DNA of 64,000 nucleotides from CAVPCZ01 sp963702445 (GCA_963702445.1 CAVPCZ010000016.1:434001-498000), one strand, 5' to 3'; shown: positions 37,671 through 47,143, counted from the stretch's first letter. A program made the numbers and translations. Notes: a model not told the origin generated them from the letters alone.

Positions 37671-38966
37671 TTATGGCGTGAGACGGTAGATCATCCGCGG
37701 AAAAGGAATGGTCTCGCGCAGGTGATCCAGTCCGCAGATCCAGGACACCGTGCGTTCGACGCCCAGGCCGAAGCCCGCGTGCGGGACGCTGCCGTACCGC
37801 CGCAGATCCAGGTACCATTCGAATGCTTCCTGCGGCAGCTTATGTTCCTTGATCCGGGTGAGGAGCGCATCCAGATCGTCTTCCCGCTGGCTGCCGCCGA
37901 TGATCTCGCCGTATCCTTCCGGCGCGAGCACGTCAACCGCCATGGCCAGTTTCGGGTTCGCGGGGTCGCGCTTCATGTAGAACGCTTTGACTTCGGACGG
38001 ATAGTGGTGGACCATCACCGGGCGGTCAAATTGCTGCGACACGACGGTCTCATCCGTGCCGCCGAGGTCATTCCCCCACTCGAACGGAATATTGTTCTTC
38101 TTCAGGATTTCCACCGCTTCGTCATAGGTGATCCGCGGCAGGGGGCGCTTCACGTTTTCCAGCAGCGTGGTGTTCCGTTCGAGGCTCTTCAGCTCCGCAG
38201 TCCGGTTCTTCAGCACCGACTGGACCACGTGCTCGAGCAATTCCTCCGCAAGGTCCATGTTGTCGTTCAGGTCGTTGAACGCCACCTCGGGCTCCACCAT
38301 CCAGAATTCCGTGAGATGCCGGCGGGTTTTGGACTTTTCGGCCCGGAAGGTGGGGCCGAACACATACACCTTCCCGAACGCCATGGCGCCCGCCTCGCCG
38401 TAGAGCTGACCGGATTGCGTCAGGTAGGCCTTGCCGAGATCGAAATAGGGGGTTTCAAAAAGGGTCGACGTCCCTTCGCATGCGGCCGGGGTGAAGATCG
38501 GCGCGTCCATCAGGACAAATCCGCGGTTGTCAAAGAATTCGCGGATGGATTTGACCACTTCGTGCCTGACCCGGAGAATGGCATGCTGGCGGCTGGACCG
38601 GAGCCAGAGGTGGCGGCGATCCATCAGAAACTCGACTCCGTGCTCCTTCGGCGTGATGGGATATTCGTGTGCAACGTGAATGATCTGCAGATCCGTGACG
38701 TCCAGCTCATAACCGCCCGGCGCCCGGGATTCCTGCCGGACCATTCCGGTCATGACAAATGACGATTCCTGCGTCAGCACATCAAACCGGCTGAACAGCT
38801 CCTCGCTCAGGTTCGCCTTCACCAGCACGCCCTGGACCAGTCCGGTGCCGTCCCGCATGACAAGAAAACGGATCTTGCCGCTGGAACGTTTGTTGTAAAG
38901 CCAGCCGCGCAGCGTGACCTGTTCGCCGACGTGGCTCTGGAGGTTTTCAATGTAGGTACGGTGCAT
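37671..38966 (-). CDS. asnS: Asparagine--tRNA ligase
   Basis: AsnRS charges tRNA-Asn. The intact 431-residue sequence has the N-terminal OB fold (HVGEQVTLRGWLYNKRSSGK), motif 1 at VRHEVVKSIREFFDNRGFVL, the AsnRS-type YLTQSGQLYGEAGAMAFGKV, motif 2 FRAEKSKTRRHLTEFWM, and motif 3 GFGLGVERTVSWICG. The amino-acid pocket and the absence of a GAD insert favour AsnRS over AspRS. It has a strong own promoter and heads the ABC/nuoJ-N run. Confidence 0.94.
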   Translation of the reverse strand: MHRTYIENLQSHVGEQVTLRGWLYNKRSSGKIRFLVMRDGTGLVQGVLVKANLSEELFSRFDVLTQESSFVMTGMVRQESRAPGGYELDVTDLQIIHVAHEYPITPKEHGVEFLMDRRHLWLRSSRQHAILRVRHEVVKSIREFFDNRGFVLMDAPIFTPAACEGTSTLFETPYFDLGKAYLTQSGQLYGEAGAMAFGKVYVFGPTFRAEKSKTRRHLTEFWMVEPEVAFNDLNDNMDLAEELLEHVVQSVLKNRTAELKSLERNTTLLENVKRPLPRITYDEAVEILKKNNIPFEWGNDLGGTDETVVSQQFDRPVMVHHYPSEVKAFYMKRDPANPKLAMAVDVLAPEGYGEIIGGSQREDDLDALLTRIKEHKLPQEAFEWYLDLRRYGSVPHAGFGLGVERTVSWICGLDHLRETIPFPRMIYRLTP

Positions 38967-39011
38967 TGGGGGTTTCCGCGCACGAAAGAAGATGGGGATT
39001 AGGATCGGGGC

Positions 39012-39040
39012 AATATAGCAAAGAAATGTGACATGGTCAA
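39012..39040 (-). promoter_or_regulatory. Sigma-70-type promoter for asnS
   Basis: The minus strand reads TTGACC, 17 bases, TATATT. Its predicted start is about 40 bases upstream of the asnS ATG. It may also serve the downstream ABC and nuoJ-N genes, which follow without long gaps. Confidence 0.75.
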
Positions 39041-39092
39041 ACCGGCGCGGTCAGTGCCCTTCAGGACAGGGATGCCGGAACCACGCCGTCCA

Positions 39093-40034
39093 TCAGCTCA
39101 TGGCCAGCATGCGCTGGATAGGAGCGAGCGCCCGGGCCTGTATCGCCGGGTCGAGCACAATCTCCGGCGTGCGGTTCTTCATGCAGAGGTACAGCTTCTC
39201 GAGCGTGTTCAACTTCATATACGGGCACTCATTGCATGCGCAGTTTGCCTCCGGCGGTGCGGGGATGAATTCCCTGTTCGGTGCAAACCTGCGCATCTGA
39301 TGGAGAATGCCTGGTTCGGTGGCGACAATAAACTTTGCCGCAGGGGCCGATTGCACATACCTGAGCAGTGCCGATGTTGATCCGATGTAGTTCGCGCGCG
39401 CAAGGACGGGTTCTTCACATTCCGGGTGGGCGATGAGTTCGGCATCGGGATGTTCCAGCTGCAGGGCGACCAGTTTGCGCAGGCTGAAGGTCTCGTGCAC
39501 GATGCACGAACCGTCCCACAGGAGCATATCCCGCCCTGTTTTCTTGATCAGGTACCTGCCCAGATTCCTGTCCGGGGCAAAGAGGATCGGCTTTTCGGGG
39601 GGGATCTGGCGGATGATTTTCTCGGCATTGCTCGAGGTGCAGATGATGTCGCTTGCGGCTTTCACGGCTGCCGAGCAATTGATGTACGTGATCGAAATGT
39701 GGTCCGGATGTTCGGCCCGGAGGGCCTTGAAGGGCCCCGGGGGGCATCCTTCGGCAAGCGAACAGCCCGCCTCCATATCCGGTATCAGCACGGGCTTCTC
39801 CGGGTTCAGGATCTTTGCGGTTTCGGCCATGAAATGCACGCCGGCGAAAACGATGACGTCGGCAGCGGTCTCCGCAGCCCGCCGGGACAATTCGAGGCTG
39901 TCCCCGATGACGTCGGCCAGATCCTGGATTTCAGATTCCTGATAGTAGTGCGCAAGGAGGACGGCATTCATCTCCTCCTTAAGCCGTATGATCTCCGCCC
40001 GGTAATCGATGTCCGCTCTTTGTGGCGCTATCAT
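39093..40034 (-). CDS. nadA: Quinolinate synthase
   Basis: NadA condenses iminoaspartate (from NadB) with dihydroxyacetone phosphate to quinolinate, using an oxygen-sensitive 4Fe-4S cluster. From ATG 40034 the protein is 313 residues: NAVLLAHYYQESEIQDLADV, FMAETAKILNPEKPVLIPD, GCSLAEGCP, YINCSAAVKA, TSSNAEKI, and the C-terminal PPEANCACNECPYMKLNTLE with cluster cysteines. The start has GGAG eight bases upstream; an open extension to 40133 is not conserved. The sequence is intact. Confidence 0.95.
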   Translation of the reverse strand: MIAPQRADIDYRAEIIRLKEEMNAVLLAHYYQESEIQDLADVIGDSLELSRRAAETAADVIVFAGVHFMAETAKILNPEKPVLIPDMEAGCSLAEGCPPGPFKALRAEHPDHISITYINCSAAVKAASDIICTSSNAEKIIRQIPPEKPILFAPDRNLGRYLIKKTGRDMLLWDGSCIVHETFSLRKLVALQLEHPDAELIAHPECEEPVLARANYIGSTSALLRYVQSAPAAKFIVATEPGILHQMRRFAPNREFIPAPPEANCACNECPYMKLNTLEKLYLCMKNRTPEIVLDPAIQARALAPIQRMLAMS

Positions 40035-40065
40035 TGCACTTTCTCCGCTTGCCCGCCGTCTGATC

Positions 40066-40094
40066 ATTATATGCCCGGCGCATGCTCCCAACCC
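40066..40094 (-). promoter_or_regulatory. Possible nadA promoter
   Basis: A perfect TATAAT lies at 40071-40066 on the minus strand, about 30 bases before the nadA start. At 17 bases spacing the -35 position reads GGGTTG, a poor match, so the promoter may need an activator or be spurious. Confidence 0.4.
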
Positions 40095-40217
40095 GCCGGT
40101 TGTTTCGGGAGCAGGCAGCGCACTCCCACGCACAGGCTGCGCATACGAGCGCCTCCGGTTGTGGCCGCCGCTTCTGAGATAATAACGAACCTGAACCCGA
40201 AATGGTGCCCGTGAAAG

Positions 40218-40248
40218 GGATGCTCTTCAGACTCCCTGGAGAGCATCC
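40218..40248. repeat. Inverted repeat GGATGCTCT/AGAGCATCC
   Basis: Two perfect nine-base arms surround a 13-base spacer in the gap between the small membrane protein gene and nadA. There is no clear T tract on either side. It could be a weak terminator for the deoxynucleoside kinase transcript or a protein-binding site. Confidence 0.45.
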
Positions 40249-40517
40249 TCCGTTATGCTTTTGAGAAAAAGAGACAACCAATTCATCTACAACCGGTTAT
40301 ACGTTCCATCTCGCGCAACACATCGGCTTCAATCGCAGACTCAGCAACCAGACGTCCGTCCGGCCAGGCTACACTTCCTGCCCTCCTTTTCCGGGAGACG
40401 GGGGCAGAAGCGGTGCACCTCCACCAGCCCGGGAGCACGGTGGCCGGATCGTCGGGGGATACCGGGTCTCAGAAAACAAGGGGCAACGGGAGCAGGGAAG
40501 GCCTTAAGTCGCAGAAA

Positions 40518-40757
40518 TCACTGATGCGGGGCGGACTGCTGGTCGTCCTTCCCGGGCGGGGTCAAGTCCTCAAACTCTGCTTCCTTGATCTGACCCCTCC
40601 TGAACGGTTCCTTTTCCTGGACCGGCTGTTCAGGCCGTCCGCGTACTCTCCCGTCCGTTTCCTTCGGGGAACCGCTTATCATGCGGAGTGCGAGGCGGAC
40701 CGCCCGCCAGAGGATAAACCCCACCGCGGCATAGATCAGCAGCACCAGCAGTCGCAT
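40518..40757 (-). CDS. Small membrane protein of unknown function
   Basis: This 79-residue protein has one N-terminal membrane helix (LLVLLIYAAVGFILWRAVRL, residues 3-22) and a charged, proline-rich cytoplasmic tail. I do not recognise a family. It follows the deoxynucleoside kinase by 12 bases and so is probably in the gltX-folB-folK-kinase operon. Codon pattern and spacing support a real gene, but the evidence is modest. Confidence 0.55.
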   Translation of the reverse strand: MRLLVLLIYAAVGFILWRAVRLALRMISGSPKETDGRVRGRPEQPVQEKEPFRRGQIKEAEFEDLTPPGKDDQQSAPHQ

Positions 40758-40769
40758 GAATGGCTCCCG

Positions 40770-41462
40770 TTACTTCCGCATCTGGGGATTGTAGTACTCC
40801 ACCGGAGCACGCGTGGGCCGGAAGATCTCGCGGACCAGATCGTTGTAATGGTCCGGATTGCCCACGAAGTCGATTTCCGTTGCGTTGACGATGAGCAGCG
40901 GCGTTGCCTTGTAGCGGAAAAAGAAATAGTTGTAGGCTTCGTTCAGTTCCTTGATGTACGCCTCGGACATATGCGATTCAAACGCACGGCCCCGCTGTTT
41001 GATATTCGCCATCAAGCGCGGCACGCTGGATTGCAGATAGACGACCAGATCCGGTGCGGAAATATTGTGCTCTATGCTGTTGACAAGCGTTTCGTAAAGT
41101 TTGAGCTCCTCATCCTGCAGGTTGAGGTACGCAAAGATCTTGTCCTTCTCAAAAATGTAATCCGTCACAAGAAACCGCTGGAAGAGGTCCGCCTGAAACA
41201 GGTCGCGCTGTTGTTTGTAGCGCGTCAGGAGGAAGAAGATCTGCGTCTGGAAGGCGTACCGGTCGGGGTCATGGTAGAAATCCTTGAGGAACGGGTTTTC
41301 CTCGAACTGTTCGAGCACCACGCGGGCTCCCAGCGATTCCCCCAGTTTTGCCGCGAGCGTGGTTTTGCCGACCCCGATCACCCCCTCGACGGCGACATAG
41401 CGGAGATCGCTCTGCGCGATCAATGCTTCCAGGGATTCTTGCCTACCGACCCGTTGTTCCAT
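40770..41462 (-). CDS. Deoxynucleoside kinase
   Basis: This 230-residue dNK-family enzyme phosphorylates deoxynucleosides for salvage. The P-loop is GVIGVGKTT at residues 27-35. LEQFEENPFLKDFY near 50 matches the substrate-binding loop, FLVTDYIFEKDKIFA replaces the ERS motif found in many relatives, and IKQRGRAFE is the lid arginine region. Homologues of this type in FCB bacteria are annotated as deoxyadenosine/deoxyguanosine or generic deoxynucleoside kinases; the exact base cannot be told. It lies 14 bases after folK and is intact. Confidence 0.88.
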   Translation of the reverse strand: MEQRVGRQESLEALIAQSDLRYVAVEGVIGVGKTTLAAKLGESLGARVVLEQFEENPFLKDFYHDPDRYAFQTQIFFLLTRYKQQRDLFQADLFQRFLVTDYIFEKDKIFAYLNLQDEELKLYETLVNSIEHNISAPDLVVYLQSSVPRLMANIKQRGRAFESHMSEAYIKELNEAYNYFFFRYKATPLLIVNATEIDFVGNPDHYNDLVREIFRPTRAPVEYYNPQMRK

Positions 41463-41476
41463 GCGCGCAGGGGGGA

Positions 41477-41983
41477 TCAGAGTGGAATATGGTATGGAGT
41501 CTGGACGACGCGTCCCTGATCGGCACAGGCCGCCGCCATTTCCGTTACTGTCAGCCCGCTCACCGGGTGCACCAGATCGGGGGCGATTTCCCGCAACGGG
41601 ACGAGGGCAAACCGGCGGCCGGCAAGCTCGGGATGCGGCACATGCACATCGGGTTCCTCGTGCACCAGTCCGTCATACACGAGTATGTCCAGATCGATTT
41701 CGCGGGGGCCCCAGTGATCATGATGCACACGCCCCAGGTCCCGCTCGATCCGCTTGAGCTCCGCGAGCAGGGCCGGCGGATCCAGATCTGTCGTGAGCTG
41801 TGCGGCGGCATTGAGGAATTTCGGCTGTTCTTTCTTTCCCCAGGGTTCCGCCTCATAGATTGACGAAATCCAGATCACGCTGGTGTCACGTATCACCTTC
41901 AGCGCATCGACAGCCCGCTTCAGATACGTGAAACGATCCCCCATGTTCGCTCCGATACCGATAAACACGTTGTAGGACGTCAC
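41477..41983 (-). CDS. folK: 2-amino-4-hydroxy-6-hydroxymethyldihydropteridine diphosphokinase
   Basis: FolK transfers pyrophosphate from ATP to hydroxymethyl-dihydropterin in folate synthesis. The intact 168-residue protein has IGIGANMGDRFTYLKRAV at the start, EAEPWGKKEQPKFLNAA, the catalytic loop HDHWGPREIDLDILVYDG near residue 90, and HPELAGRRFALVPLREIAP. It overlaps folB by ATGA, the enzyme for the preceding step. Confidence 0.95.
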   Translation of the reverse strand: MTSYNVFIGIGANMGDRFTYLKRAVDALKVIRDTSVIWISSIYEAEPWGKKEQPKFLNAAAQLTTDLDPPALLAELKRIERDLGRVHHDHWGPREIDLDILVYDGLVHEEPDVHVPHPELAGRRFALVPLREIAPDLVHPVSGLTVTEMAAACADQGRVVQTPYHIPL

Positions 41984-42384
41984 CGTTGCTCCGAGATCTC
42001 CACTTCGACGTAGTCCACGACCCCCCGCACCGGGGGATGGGGTTTTCTGATCCGTACAGTCACCACTTCCAGATTGAAGAACTCCCTGAGCAACCCCCGT
42101 GCGATGACATGGGCCAGAGATTCCAGCAGATAGTGCTTCTTCTCCAGGACCGTGGTACCGACGAAGGCATACACTTTTTCATAATCGACCGTCTTCTTGA
42201 GCGAATCGCTCTCCGCCGCCGGAAGAAAATCTCCGTACATATCGACGTCGATCTCGAACTTCCCTCCGAGATTCTGCTCATCCTTCATCACGCCGTGGTA
42301 TGCGTAGAAGACGGCGTTCCTGATGCGGATGGTGTGCAGTCCCGAAACTGTCTCCGGGAAGCTGCGGCCTTTCAATATAGACAT
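41980..42384 (-). CDS. folB: Dihydroneopterin aldolase
   Basis: FolB cleaves dihydroneopterin to hydroxymethyl-dihydropterin and glycolaldehyde. The family signature is IRNAVFYAYHGVMKDEQNLG near residue 20, then DVDMYGDF, the VDYEKVYAFV helix and LESLAHVIARGLL, ending VRIRKPHPPVRGVVDYVEVE. The ATG at 42384 is taken as start; an in-frame TTG at 42402 would overlap the gltX stop. About 134 residues and intact. Confidence 0.93.
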   Translation of the reverse strand: MSILKGRSFPETVSGLHTIRIRNAVFYAYHGVMKDEQNLGGKFEIDVDMYGDFLPAAESDSLKKTVDYEKVYAFVGTTVLEKKHYLLESLAHVIARGLLREFFNLEVVTVRIRKPHPPVRGVVDYVEVEISEQR

Positions 42385-42398
42385 AGAGTCAACCAGAA

Positions 42399-43841
42399 TC
42401 AACCAAGCGTGACTATGGCGCGCTCCATACGGCGCAGGCAGGTGTCCTTGCCAAGTACCGCCATCATCTCAAACAATCCCGGACCTGTCGACCGGCCGCT
42501 GAGAGCCAGCCGGACGGGGTGGATGAGCTTCCCGGTTCCCATGCCCAGCCTCTCCGCCGTGTTCCGGAGGACAGCCTCAGTCGAAGCGGCGGAAAAGTCC
42601 TCCAGTCCGGCCAGCACATCCAGCACCGCCCGGACATGGTGCGCACTGTCCGGCTTCCAGTTCTTTTTTACCGCGTCCGGGTCGTACCCGGATGGATCGG
42701 CGAACAGAAAAGCCCCGGTCGTGACAAAATCCTCCAGCGTCGTGACGCGCTCCTTCAGAAGCGCGAGGGCATCCGCCAGATACGCATCGGACCCGCCTTG
42801 CATTCCCCGGCTTTCCAGCAGGGGCCGGACCAGCCCTGCAAGTCCGGCCGCATCGTGCTGGCGGATGTAGTGCTGGTTCACGGAATTCAGTTTCTCGATG
42901 TTGAATACCGCCCCGGACTTCCCCACCCGCTCCAGACTGAACTCCCCGATCAACTCTTCAAGAGAAAACAGTTCCCGCTCATCGCCCGGATTCCACCCGA
43001 GGAAGGCGATGAAATTCACAAGCGCTTCCGGCAAATACCCCTTTCGCTGATAATCCTCAACCGCCACATCCCCCTGCCTCTTGCTGAGCTTCGTCCGGTC
43101 CGGATTCAGAAGCAGCGGGAGATGCGCAAAGACCGGCTGCGCCCAGCCGAACGCTTCGTACAGCAACACATGCTTCGGCGTGCTGGACAGCCACTCTTCG
43201 CCCCGGATCACATGCGTCACGTCCATCAGATGATCGTCGACCACGTTCGCCAGATGATACGTCGGATACCCGTCCGATTTCATCAGCACCTGGTCGTCCA
43301 GCTGATCGCTGGAAAATTCCACGCGCCCGCGGATCACATCGTCGAAGGCAATCGTCGCCGACTCGGGCACCTTCAGGCGAACCACCGCAGGCGTTCCGGC
43401 GTCCAGTTTTTCCTGCACTTCCGCCGGCGACAGGTCGAGTGCACGGCGGTAGGAACGGAGCGGAACACCCGACTGTTTCTGTTCCTCCCGCATTGCCTCC
43501 AGCTCTTCAGGGGTGTCGAATGCGTAGTAGGCCCCGCCGGATTCTACGAGCATATCGGCGTACTTCCGGTACAGGGGCAGACGCCCGGACTGCACGTACG
43601 GCCCCCGGTCTCCCCCCTTTCCGGGACCCTCGTCAAACGAGAGTCCTGCCCAGCGGAGCGTGGAAAGCAGGTTCTCCACGGCACCTTCCACGTAACGGTC
43701 CCGATCGGTGTCTTCAATCCGGAGGATGAACGCGCCCCCGTGCTTGCGGGCGAAGAGATAGTTATAGAGTGCGGTGCGGAGTCCTCCGACGTGGAGAAAA
43801 CCGGTGGGACTGGGAGCAAATCGGACGCGGACGGTGGCCAA
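42399..43841 (-). CDS. gltX: Glutamate--tRNA ligase
   Basis: GluRS charges tRNA-Glu. The class I signature is FAPSPTGFLHVGGLRTALYN, IEDTDRDRYVEGA follows, and the KMSKS-type loop is DRTKLSKRQGDVAVEDYQRK. The C-terminal alpha-helical anticodon-binding domain ends in CLRRMERAIVTLG. The natural start appears to be TTG at 43841, giving ATVRVRFAPSPTG directly; the frame is open back to 43955, but that stretch is not conserved and contains a predicted promoter. About 480 residues and no frameshift. folB follows with a small overlap or gap. Confidence 0.94.
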   Translation of the reverse strand: MATVRVRFAPSPTGFLHVGGLRTALYNYLFARKHGGAFILRIEDTDRDRYVEGAVENLLSTLRWAGLSFDEGPGKGGDRGPYVQSGRLPLYRKYADMLVESGGAYYAFDTPEELEAMREEQKQSGVPLRSYRRALDLSPAEVQEKLDAGTPAVVRLKVPESATIAFDDVIRGRVEFSSDQLDDQVLMKSDGYPTYHLANVVDDHLMDVTHVIRGEEWLSSTPKHVLLYEAFGWAQPVFAHLPLLLNPDRTKLSKRQGDVAVEDYQRKGYLPEALVNFIAFLGWNPGDERELFSLEELIGEFSLERVGKSGAVFNIEKLNSVNQHYIRQHDAAGLAGLVRPLLESRGMQGGSDAYLADALALLKERVTTLEDFVTTGAFLFADPSGYDPDAVKKNWKPDSAHHVRAVLDVLAGLEDFSAASTEAVLRNTAERLGMGTGKLIHPVRLALSGRSTGPGLFEMMAVLGKDTCLRRMERAIVTLG

Positions 43842-43922
43842 GGGCTGCGTGTAATGGTGAATGCCGCTCCGCCGTGCCCGGCCTGTGCAGGACACGGCGT
43901 TGCTGTCTGACGGATATTTTGT

Positions 43923-43952
43923 AATGTAGCAAAATGAATCCACACTTGCCAG
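43923..43952 (-). promoter_or_regulatory. Possible gltX operon promoter
   Basis: The minus strand reads CTGGCA, 18 bases, TACATT, about 80 bases upstream of the proposed TTG start. It would drive gltX-folB-folK-kinase. The match is moderate. Confidence 0.35.
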
Positions 43953-43990
43953 CACGCCCCCGGTGCACCGACGGGCATCCGCACCGGCTG

Positions 43991-45947
43991 CTACCGGTGC
44001 TTCACTTTCAGGAGATCCGGCTCCTCATCAAGCAGTTGTCCGTTGATGCTGTAGACACGGCATCCGATGCGGTTCGTATCGGCCTGAAACAACACATAAT
44101 GGCTCTGGGCGGTAAACCTGACGAGACTCCCCTCCCACGGCGAACGTTGCTGCGTATAGTAGGGAGCCCCGGCTCCTCCGGAGATGATGAACCAGGTGGG
44201 CAGTCTGAAGGCCGGGTTCGCCGACAGCACCCCATCGTCCAGTTTTCCGTTTCCATTCCTGTCGTCAAGAGCCGGCACACCCACCGGCGTACGCGCGTCG
44301 ATGAGCAGCCGCTGGTAGTTATGTTCATCCGATCCGAGAACAGCGGCAACCTTGGGATTTCCGCTCACCAGCTCCCAGAATCTGTTGCGCACATCCACCA
44401 TACCCATCGGGAACGGCTGCGGATTCCCGCCGTCCCTCACCATGTGCGCACGCACGGTGTTGTTGCCGTTATGCCACATCGCGTCGCCGACATGTCCGGC
44501 GCCGGGAAAAACGGGCTCATGCGCGAGTACCAGCACATAGCGGACAGCGGTATCGGACAACGCTTTCCCGAGTTCCCGTTCGATCCAGCCCAACTGCTCG
44601 GGGAGGATGTATCCTTCCGGCGACCCGCCGAATTCGGGAATCCGGTTGTGCGATGTCCACCAGTAGTTGTTGTTGAAGACGATCACTCTGACCGGCCCGT
44701 ATGTCAGCGTGAAGGCCGTCTCGCGGTAGGGCGGGAGGCCGGGAAGGGGCTCCGGTCCGTTCTCCGGCTGCACCAGCTCCTGCGCAAATACGGCTTCGGC
44801 GCTTTCCGTGTCATAGGGCCACCTGTCCATGCCGATCCCGTACCGGCCGCCGTCATCAAACTGATGGAGCAACGTCTCGTGATTCCCCATGGCGGAGTAC
44901 ATGGGTATGGAATAGAGGAGGGCGCAATTCCCTGCTTGAAGGATTTGAGCTGCATCCGGGAAGTCTCGATCGAGTTCGTAAATCCGCTTATCAGATCCCC
45001 GCCAAACAGGAAGAAGGAAATTCCGCGGCGGTAGGCGTCTCCGGCAAGCCGGGCAAGGACGCGCCTGTTCACACCGAGAAAACCGAACTCTCCCCCGCCC
45101 GGCGACTGGCGTGCATCTCCCGTGTACGCAAATGTCACAGCGGTTCCGCTGCCGCGTTCAGGGCGCCGAACGGAACGGCATCCACGGTGTGAGCGCGGTG
45201 TCCCGGCCCGTCTGCCGCGCGAAACCGGTAGCGGTATGCCGTGTTCGGGCTTCAGTCCCGTGACGCGGATTTCATGCCGCGTTGCGGCAGCGGGAGAAAC
45301 GAATGAGCCCACCCCCTCCACCTCCACGCGTGCCGAGGAACGCCTGTCGGTCTCCGCAGCAATGACCATCCACTCGGGATGATCACTCTGGAGAAGGGCG
45401 ACGACCGGTCCCTCGGTGATCGACACGATCGGACGCGCCCCCGTCGAGTCGTAACGGAACCAGACCCTTCCATCGAACAACCCCGCGTGCACCGGCCGGC
45501 CGTCCCGGATACGAAGAAGATCCAGCCGGTACCCGAGCACGCCGCCGCCCGTCCAGTTGTTCACGTTCATCACGTTCCCGGAATCGAAGTAGAGTTTCAC
45601 GGGAAGGAGGCAGCGCTTCCGGCCACCATCTCCGCCTGCTGCGCATAGCGGGTTTCGAAATAATCCACGTTCTGCTCGTCAAAGAACTCCGGGCCTGCAT
45701 AGAGCCTCCCGAACAGCGTGGTGTCTCCGAGATCACATACGAGCGCCGCTTTGCCGGTGTCCGCACGGAATAGTGCCGACGGGAGAATCTGCGGCCAGGT
45801 GAATGCATACGCGTGTTTCTCCGGCTTTGCCGGATAACCCTTCTGCGCGGGAGAATGTACCGGCGGAGGTACCTGACTCCATGCAGCAGGTGGCACGCAC
45901 ATGCTGCAGGACAGAATGGGGAGAAGATTCAGCAAGAACCGTTTCAT
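43991..45947 (-). CDS. Secreted calcineurin-like metallophosphoesterase (frameshifted)
   Basis: The ATG at 45947 begins MKRFLLNLLPILSCSMCVPP, a signal peptide ending before AWSQ. A beta-rich domain of about 330 residues follows, whose last part (ATRHEIRVTGLKPEHGIPYR-like) resembles the fibronectin-like domain before purple-acid-phosphatase catalytic cores. The catalytic part has FAYTGDARQSPGG, FFLFGGDLISGF, YSAMGNHETLL, VLVLAHEPVF and VLGSDEHNYQRLL, matching the GD/GGD/GNHE/H/GxxH ligands of this superfamily. Breaks near 45600, 45210 and 44910 divide it. About 650 residues after correction. It starts 11 bases after the BtuG-like gene, so it appears to be in the cobalamin operon. Its substrate is unknown. 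Confidence 0.78.
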
Positions 45948-45958
45948 TCACTTCCTTC

Positions 45959-47143
45959 CTATCGTTTGAAGACGAACACCGCAGGCCCCCGCTGGACGCC
46001 AAGCGTGCGTTTCGCAACGCCGCTCTGGGTGAAGATGCGCATCTCCCCCGCAGCAGCGAAGTCCCGGGCGTCTGCAAGATACACATCTCCGGTAACTCCG
46101 TCAATCGCAAGGCCGTAGAATGTTCCCGGAATGAACTCCTGGAGCAGGGTCTTTGAAGAGATCGCTGATCCGGTGAACAGGCCCCCCGTAGTAGCTTCCC
46201 GGTGTCACACCGAGAATATAGAGGTACCCGTCCGCCGACGCGTCGATCGTACCCCAGAGCGGCGTGCTGAAGTATTACGGAGTCTTCAACGCTCAGGGTT
46301 GCCGGATTGATCCTGTACACCGAACCCGGGACGGGAGGGGCCGCAAAACTGTTTCCTGTGCAGACAACCCATAGACGATCGTCCGATCCTGCCACGATGC
46401 CCGTCGGCCCGAGGCCGACCGTCAGCGTTGCTGCCACCGTTCCGACTGGAGAGATCATAGACGGTGACGCTCCGGGCGCCCCCGTAACCCGAGTTGCAGA
46501 TGAACAGACGCGACCCCTGGATAAGCATCTCCTGAGGGTTCGCACCCACCGCAAAAGAGTCAACCGGAGCAAGGGACGTCAGATCCAGAACCCCGACCGT
46601 GTTCTTAAACAGCTGCGTGACGTAGATCCGTCCCCGTGCGGAATCGATGGCCAGGGCATGCGGCACCCACCCCGGGAAATACACGGAGCGCCGGATGGCG
46701 TGTGTTTCCATGTTGAGCACCACAAGGTTTTCCGACCCGCTCATGAGCGCATACAATTCGCCCCTGTACGACTTGAGATCGTCTCCGGTACTCCCGAGAT
46801 GCATTCCCTGGTTCGCCGCTTCCACAATATCCCTGAGGATCGAGTCACGCGCAAAATCAAACAACGATAGCCTCGCCCCTGTGGGGTCGCCATAGTTGCC
46901 CTCATGCAGGATGTACACTCCGCTCGCACCGGGGGAGACCGGAGGGGGCACATCCGGGCCCGCGGGGTCCTTCTTGCAGGAAGCGAAGGGCAGAGAAAGG
47001 GCAAGTATCAACAGCCCGGCGGAAAGCCACCGGCCGCCCCCTCCCGGATACCGACCCCACATCCCCCTCCCCGCCTTCTCCGGGACACGTGGGCAAAGTC
47101 CTGCCTGTCCCGACGATCCTCCTACAGCAGTACTATCATCCAT
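45959..47143 (-). CDS. BtuG-like beta-propeller lipoprotein (DUF5074/YncE family; frameshifted)
   Basis: A good GAGGAG site precedes the ATG at 47143. The signal sequence LSAGLLILALSLPFASC ends in a lipobox with CKK, so the protein is lipidated and probably faces the cell surface. The propeller begins GVYILHEGNYGDPTGA and continues ALAIDSARGRIYVTQLF, VGANPQEMLIQGSRLFICN, VGLGPTGIVAGSDDRLWVV and GDVYLADARDFAAAGE, ending GPAVFVFKR. These match the DUF5074 repeats of BtuG, which hands B12 to BtuB in Bacteroides. Frameshifts near 46450, 46260 and 46170 break it; about 395 residues after correction. It follows the BtuB-like gene. Confidence 0.78.

Larger units (their letters stand above)
40035..40517. 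other. Non-coding gap of 483 bases upstream of nadA
   Basis: No conserved ORF was seen on either strand; an 89-codon plus-strand frame (40255-40524) has no recognisable features. The gap holds a TATAAT-like box near nadA and one perfect nine-base inverted repeat at 40218-40248, both listed separately. The rest shows nothing that I can name. Confidence 0.5.

Noticed and set aside
42519..43910. 463-codon plus-strand frame opposite gltX
   Set aside because: Antisense shadow of an intact tRNA synthetase gene.
43842..43955. Longer N-terminus for gltX
   Set aside because: The 38 extra codons are not conserved in GluRS, which starts with ATVRVRFAPSPTG, and they overlap a promoter-like sequence.
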